This document shows, one piece after another, positions 59,774 to 64,000 of a stretch of DNA of 64,000 nt (within the stretch, counting starts at the first letter, position 1; every line of letters starts with the position of its first letter). Source of the DNA: DAIMFL01 sp964372215. Lineage in GTDB: Bacteria; Pseudomonadota; Alphaproteobacteria; Dongiales; Dongiaceae. Location of the stretch: assembly GCA_964372215.1 (NCBI GenBank), contig CAYJQC010000005.1:62001-126000 (forward strand), written 5' to 3'. The position numbers were made by a program, and so were the translations under genes. The notes beneath the pieces are model-generated. The model was not told the DNA's origin and made no database searches. It saw only the letters and a list, made by a program, of their open reading frames with translations.

Positions 59774-60181
59774 ATGGCGCGTGTGACGGTCGAAGACTGC
59801 GTTCTCAGGATTCCCAACCGATTTGAGCTGGTCATGCTGGCAGCCCAGCGGGCCCGGGACGTTTCGGCCGGCGGAACCCTGACCGTCGAACGCGACAACG
59901 ACAAGAACCCGGTGGTCGCGCTGCGCGAGATCGCCGAGGAGACCGTCGAGCTCGACGTTCTGCGCACCAGCCTCATCCAGGGCCTGCAGAAGCATGTCGA
60001 AGTCGATGAGCCGGAAGAAGAAGGCGGCTTCGGCGCCGGCGAGACCGACCTGTTGGGCGAGCTGATGGCCGAGGCCAACGAGCCGAGCCCGAGCGAGGCG
60101 GCCGAGGCCGGCATGTCGATCGACGGCGAGTTCGAGGACGAGCCGGCGGCCGAGCAAGAGCCCGGCGCGGAGGAGGTCTGA
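59774..60181 (+). CDS. rpoZ: RNA polymerase omega subunit
   Basis: 135 residues. The conserved N-terminal half MARVTVEDCVLRIPNRFELVMLAAQRARDVSAG and NPVVALREIAEETVELDVLR are diagnostic. The C-terminus is an acidic tail (EEEGGFGAGE..., EFEDEPAAEQEPGAEEV), longer than in E. coli but usual for Rhodospirillales. It helps assemble and stabilise RNA polymerase and forms part of the ppGpp-binding site. GGAGAG precedes ATG 59774. The next gene makes and degrades ppGpp, the classical rpoZ-spoT pairing. Confidence 0.97.
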   Translation: MARVTVEDCVLRIPNRFELVMLAAQRARDVSAGGTLTVERDNDKNPVVALREIAEETVELDVLRTSLIQGLQKHVEVDEPEEEGGFGAGETDLLGELMAEANEPSPSEAAEAGMSIDGEFEDEPAAEQEPGAEEV

Positions 60182-60291
60182 GCCGGGCCGATCTGCGCCG
60201 CGATCAAGGCGGGTCGGGCGGCGGCCACGGCCGCGCGCGACCCGAAGGTGGGATTCGTCCGCGGCCGCGCCTAGCTTCCCGGTGAGCCGCG

Positions 60292-62442
60292 ATGATCCGC
60301 CAGTATGAGCTCGTCGAGCGGGTCAGGGCCTATGACCCCCATGTCGACGAGGACATGCTCAACCGGGCCTATGTCTTCTCGATGAAGGCCCACGGCTCGC
60401 AGGAGCGCGCCTCCGGCGACCCGTACTTCTCCCATCCCCTGCAGGTCGCCGAGATTCTGACGCGCATGAAGCTCGACAGCGCGTCGATCGCCACCGCCCT
60501 GCTGCACGACACCGTCGAGGACACCGACGCCACGCTCGAGCAGATCGAGCAGCTGTTCGGCGAGGAGGTCGGGCGGCTGGTCGACGGCGTCACCAAGCTG
60601 TCCCGGCTCGAGCTGCAGTCCGACCACACCAAGCACGCGGAGAACTTCCGCAAGCTGGTGCTGGCGATGTCGAACGACATCCGGGTGCTGCTGGTCAAGC
60701 TCGCCGACCGCCTGCACAACATGCAGACCCTGCACTACATCGACAATCCGCAGAAGCGCAAGCGCATCGCCCTGGAGACGCTGGATATCTATGCGCCGCT
60801 GGCCGAGCGCATGGGCATTCACCGCATGAAAGACGAGCTCGAGGACCTGGCCTTCGCCGAGCTGCATCCGGACGCCCGCGGCTCGATCGTGCAGCGCCTG
60901 CAATTCCTGCGCGAACAGGGCGGCGACGTGGTCGGCCGGGTGATCGAGGAACTGACATCGGTGCTGGAGGAGAGCGGGCTCAAGGTCGCCATCACCGGGC
61001 GCGAGAAGCAGGCCTATTCGATCTGGCGCAAGATGCAGCGCAAGAACGTCGCCTTCGAGCAGCTGTCGGACATCATGGCGTTCCGTATCACCGTGGCCTC
61101 GCTGCCGGAATGCTATCAGGCGCTCGGCATCCTGCATGCCCGCTACCCCGTGGTGCCCGGCCGCTTCAAGGACTACATCAGCACGCCCAAGCCGAACGCC
61201 TACCAGTCGCTGCACACCTCGGTGATCGGCCCCGAGCGCCAGCGCATCGAGGTGCAGATCCGCACCCGCGAGATGCACGAGGTGGCGGAATACGGCGTCG
61301 CCGCCCACTGGAAGTACAAGCAGGGCGTCCAGGTCGAAGGCCGGCAATACCGCTGGCTGCGCGAGCTCCTGGACATCCTGGAGAACGCCGCCGGGCCGGA
61401 GGATTTCCTCGAGCACACCAAGCTCGAGATGTTCCAGGACCAGGTCTTCTGTTTCACGCCCAAGGGCGACCTGATCGCCCTGCCGCGCGGCGCCACGCCG
61501 GTCGATTTCGCCTACGCCGTGCATTCCGAGATCGGCAACACCTGCGTCGGCGCCAAGATCAACGGCCGGCTGATGCCGCTCCGGACCGAGCTCCACAACG
61601 GCGACCAGGTGGAAGTCGCGACCTCGCGCGCGCAAACCCCGTCGCCGACCTGGGAACGCTTCGTCGTCACCGGCAAGGCGCGCGCCTGCATCCGCCGCTT
61701 CGTCCGCACCCAGCAGCGCCAGCAGTACCTGGAGCTCGGCCGCGCCATCCTGCAGAAGGCGTTCCGGCAGGACGGGCTGGAGCTGACGGAGAAAGGGCTC
61801 GACGGTGCCCTCAAGAAGCTGAAATGCGATGCCGTCGACGATGTCTATGCCGCGGTCGGCGAGGGCATCCATACCTCGCGCGAGGTGATCACGGCGGTGT
61901 TTCCGGGACTGAAAACGGCGGGCAAGCCGGAATTGGTGGTGCCGATCGGTGTCCATCGCGGCCGCCAGGCGCAGAAGAAGGGCAAGGACGGCGCGGTGCC
62001 GATCACCGGCCTGATTCCCGGCATGGCCGTGCATTTCGCCGGCTGCTGCCATCCGCTGCCCGGCGACCGGATCGTCGGGATCGTCACCACCGGCAAGGGC
62101 GTCACCATCCACACCATCGACTGCGAGACTCTGGAAAGCTTCGCCGACTCGCCGGAGCGCTGGCTCGACGTCGCCTGGGAAAACCAGGGCGAGGACCCGG
62201 CGGCGCATGTCGGCCGGCTGCATCTGGTGGTCGCCAACTCGCCGGGCAGCCTGGGCAGCCTGTCGACCATCATCGGCAAGAGTGAAGGCAACATCTCGAA
62301 CCTGAAGATCACCAACCGGTCGGCCGACTTCTTCGAGATGATGATCGACGTCGAGGTCAAGAACGTGCGGCATCTGACCAACATCATCGCGGCCCTGCGG
62401 GCGACGCCGGTGATCAATTCGGTCGAGCGGGCGCGAGGCTAG
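60292..62442 (+). CDS. rel: Bifunctional (p)ppGpp synthetase/hydrolase
   Basis: 716 residues, the standard long RSH layout. The HD hydrolase (~25-180) is intact: FSHPLQVAEIL, LLHDTVEDTDAT, KLADRLHNMQTLHY. The synthetase (~235-350) has GREKQAYSIWRKMQRKN, DIMAFRITVASLPECYQALG, FKDYISTPKPNAYQSLHTSV and EYGVAAHWKYKQG. TGS (~385-445, CFTPKGDLIALPRGATPVDFAYAVHSEIG) and a C-terminal ACT (~640-715) complete it. Both activities are therefore predicted. It controls the stringent response. Confidence 0.97.
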   Translation: MIRQYELVERVRAYDPHVDEDMLNRAYVFSMKAHGSQERASGDPYFSHPLQVAEILTRMKLDSASIATALLHDTVEDTDATLEQIEQLFGEEVGRLVDGVTKLSRLELQSDHTKHAENFRKLVLAMSNDIRVLLVKLADRLHNMQTLHYIDNPQKRKRIALETLDIYAPLAERMGIHRMKDELEDLAFAELHPDARGSIVQRLQFLREQGGDVVGRVIEELTSVLEESGLKVAITGREKQAYSIWRKMQRKNVAFEQLSDIMAFRITVASLPECYQALGILHARYPVVPGRFKDYISTPKPNAYQSLHTSVIGPERQRIEVQIRTREMHEVAEYGVAAHWKYKQGVQVEGRQYRWLRELLDILENAAGPEDFLEHTKLEMFQDQVFCFTPKGDLIALPRGATPVDFAYAVHSEIGNTCVGAKINGRLMPLRTELHNGDQVEVATSRAQTPSPTWERFVVTGKARACIRRFVRTQQRQQYLELGRAILQKAFRQDGLELTEKGLDGALKKLKCDAVDDVYAAVGEGIHTSREVITAVFPGLKTAGKPELVVPIGVHRGRQAQKKGKDGAVPITGLIPGMAVHFAGCCHPLPGDRIVGIVTTGKGVTIHTIDCETLESFADSPERWLDVAWENQGEDPAAHVGRLHLVVANSPGSLGSLSTIIGKSEGNISNLKITNRSADFFEMMIDVEVKNVRHLTNIIAALRATPVINSVERARG

Positions 62443-62521
62443 TCATGGCGGCGGCGATTGCGACAGGGTCCGGCCGGATGCGGCGTCGCCGCGACGCCGG
62501 CGTTCGGTAGACATCGGGGCC

Positions 62522-63097
62522 ATGTCCGTGTTCAGGCGCCGGAGTCCCCATCCGCGCTTGCGCCACTTGAAGGAATTCCTGTGGCCGACGAGCGGCTGGA
62601 ATCGTTCGACCCAGTACCTCGCACACCGCGTCCGGCGCCTGCCCGGGACGCCCTACCGGATCGCCGCCGGTTTCGCCTCGGGCGCGGCGATGTCGATGAC
62701 GCCGTTCATCGGCTTCCACTTCGTGCTCTCGGCCCTGCTCGCCTGGGGGGTCCGCGGCAACATTCTGGCCTCGGCCTTCGGCACGGTGATCGGCAATCCC
62801 TGGACCTTTCCGCTGATCTTCTGGTGGAACTACACCCTCGGCAACGCCATGATGGGCGAGTTCGGCGGCGGCCAGGAGCTGCCCGGCGAGCTGACCATCT
62901 CGTTCCTGCTGCACCACCCCTGGCGCGTGCTGTTTCCGATGATGCTCGGCGCGGTGCCGACCGGGCTGGTGGCCTGGGGCATTACCTACGGGCTGGTCTA
63001 CCTCGCCGTCGTCAGCTACCGCCGGGCACGGCAGGGGCGGCTGGAGCGGCGCCGGGCGCGACTTGCCGGCGGCGGCAGAAAGGCACGCGAGCCATGA
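62522..63097 (+). CDS. DUF2062 membrane protein
   Basis: 191 residues. DUF2062 signatures are GTPYRIAAGFASGAAMSMTPFIGFHFVLSALLAWGVRGN and SAFGTVIGNPWTFPLIFWWNYTLGN, with two or three hydrophobic helices and a basic C-terminus. Function is unknown, but the gene is a standing member of the rel-acpS-lepB cluster in Alphaproteobacteria. Its stop overlaps the acpS start (ATGA), so the two are coupled. Confidence 0.93.
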   Translation: MSVFRRRSPHPRLRHLKEFLWPTSGWNRSTQYLAHRVRRLPGTPYRIAAGFASGAAMSMTPFIGFHFVLSALLAWGVRGNILASAFGTVIGNPWTFPLIFWWNYTLGNAMMGEFGGGQELPGELTISFLLHHPWRVLFPMMLGAVPTGLVAWGITYGLVYLAVVSYRRARQGRLERRRARLAGGGRKAREP

Positions 63098-63510
63098 TCA
63101 TCGGCATCGGCAGCGACATCATCGACATCAGGCGCATCGAGCGGACGCTGGACCGCTTCGGCGAGCGCTTCATCGAGCGGGTCTACACCGACCTCGAGCG
63201 CCGCAAGTCGGAGGGCCGGGCCGGCCGGGCGGCGAGCTACGCCAAGCGCTTCGCCGCCAAGGAGGCCTGCTCGAAGGCGCTCGGCACCGGATTTCGCGCC
63301 GGCGTGTTCTGGCGCGACCTCGGCGTGGTCAACCTGGCCTCGGGCAAGCCGACCATGCTGCTGACCGGCGGCGCGGCCCTGCGCCTGGTCGAGATCACGC
63401 CACCGGGGATGCGGGCCCAGATCGACATCACCCTGACCGACGACCACCCTCAGGCCCAGGCCCTGGTCATCATCTCCGCGGTGCCCGACGGCCCCGCGGC
63501 CGGCGGCTGA
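63094..63510 (+). CDS. acpS: Holo-[acyl-carrier-protein] synthase
   Basis: 138 residues. MIIGIGSDIIDIRRIERTLDRFGERFIERVYTDLE gives the Mg-binding Asp of GxDIIxxxRI, and YAKRFAAKEACSKALGTGF the second metal ligand (Glu of FAAKEA). It attaches 4'-phosphopantetheine to acyl carrier proteins, including possibly the free-standing carrier at 10419. Its ATG overlaps the DUF2062 stop. Confidence 0.96.
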   Translation: MIIGIGSDIIDIRRIERTLDRFGERFIERVYTDLERRKSEGRAGRAASYAKRFAAKEACSKALGTGFRAGVFWRDLGVVNLASGKPTMLLTGGAALRLVEITPPGMRAQIDITLTDDHPQAQALVIISAVPDGPAAGG

Positions 63511-63612
63511 AAGCCCGCCGGTCCGGCCGATTCACCCCCGGGCGCGCCTTGACAGGGGCGGGCCGGGCTGGCTGGATGCGGCGCGTTTCTTTCCCGAGCG
63601 GCGAAGAGGTCC

Positions 63613-64000
63613 ATGTCCACGAAGAAGCCCAGCGGAGTCCTCGAGACCATCCGGACCGTGATCTATGCGGTGCTGATCGCCATGGTTGTGCGGACCTTCG
63701 CCTATGAGCCGTTCAACATCCCGTCGAAATCGATGGTGCCGACCCTGCTGGTCGGCGACTACCTGTTCGTGTCCAAGTTTTCCTATGGCTACAGCCGGTT
63801 CTCGCTGCCGCTCGGCCTGGACCTGTTCAACGGACGGATCTGGTCGACGCCGCCGGAGCGCGGCGACGTGATCGTCTTCAAGCTGCCGCGCGACAACGAG
63901 ACCGACTACATCAAGCGGCTGGTCGGCCTGCCCGGGGATACCATCCAGGTGGTCGGCGGCATCCTCCAGATCAATGGCGTCGCGGTGCAGCGCCAGCGCA
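63613..64000 (+). CDS. lepB: Signal peptidase I, 3' end cut by window edge
   Basis: The first 129 residues are present. The N-terminal TM (TIRTVIYAVLIAMVVRTFAYEPF) is followed by box B IPSKSMVPTLLVGDYLFVSKF with the catalytic Ser of PSxSM, and by box D GDVIVFKLPRDNETDYIKRLVGLPGD with the catalytic Lys in YIKR. It cleaves Sec and Tat signal peptides at the periplasmic face. GAAGAGG precedes ATG 63613. In Alphaproteobacteria rnc and era usually follow. Confidence 0.97.
   Translation, partial: MSTKKPSGVLETIRTVIYAVLIAMVVRTFAYEPFNIPSKSMVPTLLVGDYLFVSKFSYGYSRFSLPLGLDLFNGRIWSTPPERGDVIVFKLPRDNETDYIKRLVGLPGDTIQVVGGILQINGVAVQRQR

Noticed and set aside
60271..62373. A 700-codon antisense frame over rel
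   Set aside because: Shadow of a high-GC gene; no motif, and the plus strand carries a complete RSH protein.
1..64000. CRISPR arrays, prophage or rRNA operons
   Set aside because: No regularly spaced short repeats, phage structural genes or rRNA sequence were seen anywhere in the window.

Overview
The window is a GC-rich (visibly around 68-70 %) bacterial chromosome segment with tightly packed, often overlapping genes. The order folK - rpoZ - rel/spoT - DUF2062 - acpS - lepB at the right end, a dapA - smpB pair beside an slt-type lytic transglycosylase, the DUF2282/DUF692/DUF2063/DoxX cassette and the Anbu proteasome operon together point to an Alphaproteobacterium, most likely Rhodospirillales-like. 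Genus cannot be read from the sequence. No phage, CRISPR array, insertion sequence or rRNA is seen; the one tRNA is tRNA-Ser(GCU).

Left part (1-27 kb): an exported protein cut by the window edge; a DedA-PAP2-LssY membrane fusion; a YfcG-like GST; a cystathionine beta-lyase-type enzyme; small unknown proteins and a PAS protein; then a Dlt-like set (adenylation enzyme, MBOAT acyltransferase, acyl carrier protein, convergent fatty-acid desaturase). A cytosolic-looking astacin-type metallopeptidase and an MFS transporter follow. Next is the complete Anbu operon (proteasome-like peptidase, transglutaminase-like protease, alpha-E protein, circularly permuted ATP-grasp), the first of three MttB-family methyltransferases, an RluA pseudouridine synthase, a cupin remnant, an FtsJ/RlmM-like methyltransferase, and a multi-PAS histidine kinase followed directly by a response regulator fused to a nucleotide cyclase.

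Middle (27.3-38 kb): a small lower-GC accessory patch with two or three small secreted/lipoprotein genes embedded in repeated flanks (27.9-29.5 kb); an LLM flavin oxidoreductase; an unknown gene preceded by a palindromic Fur-like site; a second MttB-family gene; and a pair of GH17-type membrane glucan enzymes, one fused to a processive GT2 glycosyltransferase (NdvB-like).

Right part (38-64 kb): an overlapping operon of a trimethylamine-dehydrogenase-family flavoprotein, a third MttB-family protein and an O6-alkylguanine-DNA alkyltransferase; a bufferin-type metallophore locus with two precursor genes; cysD-cysNC sulfate activation; an M23 peptidase-bactofilin pair; threonine dehydratase-like, hydrolase and dehalogenase genes; and the conserved housekeeping run ending in lepB, which is cut by the window. 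The most unusual content is the TMADH/MttB/Ogt operon with two further MttB paralogues, the duplicated bufferin precursors, the Dlt-like operon in a Gram-negative setting, and the repeat-flanked lipoprotein patch.
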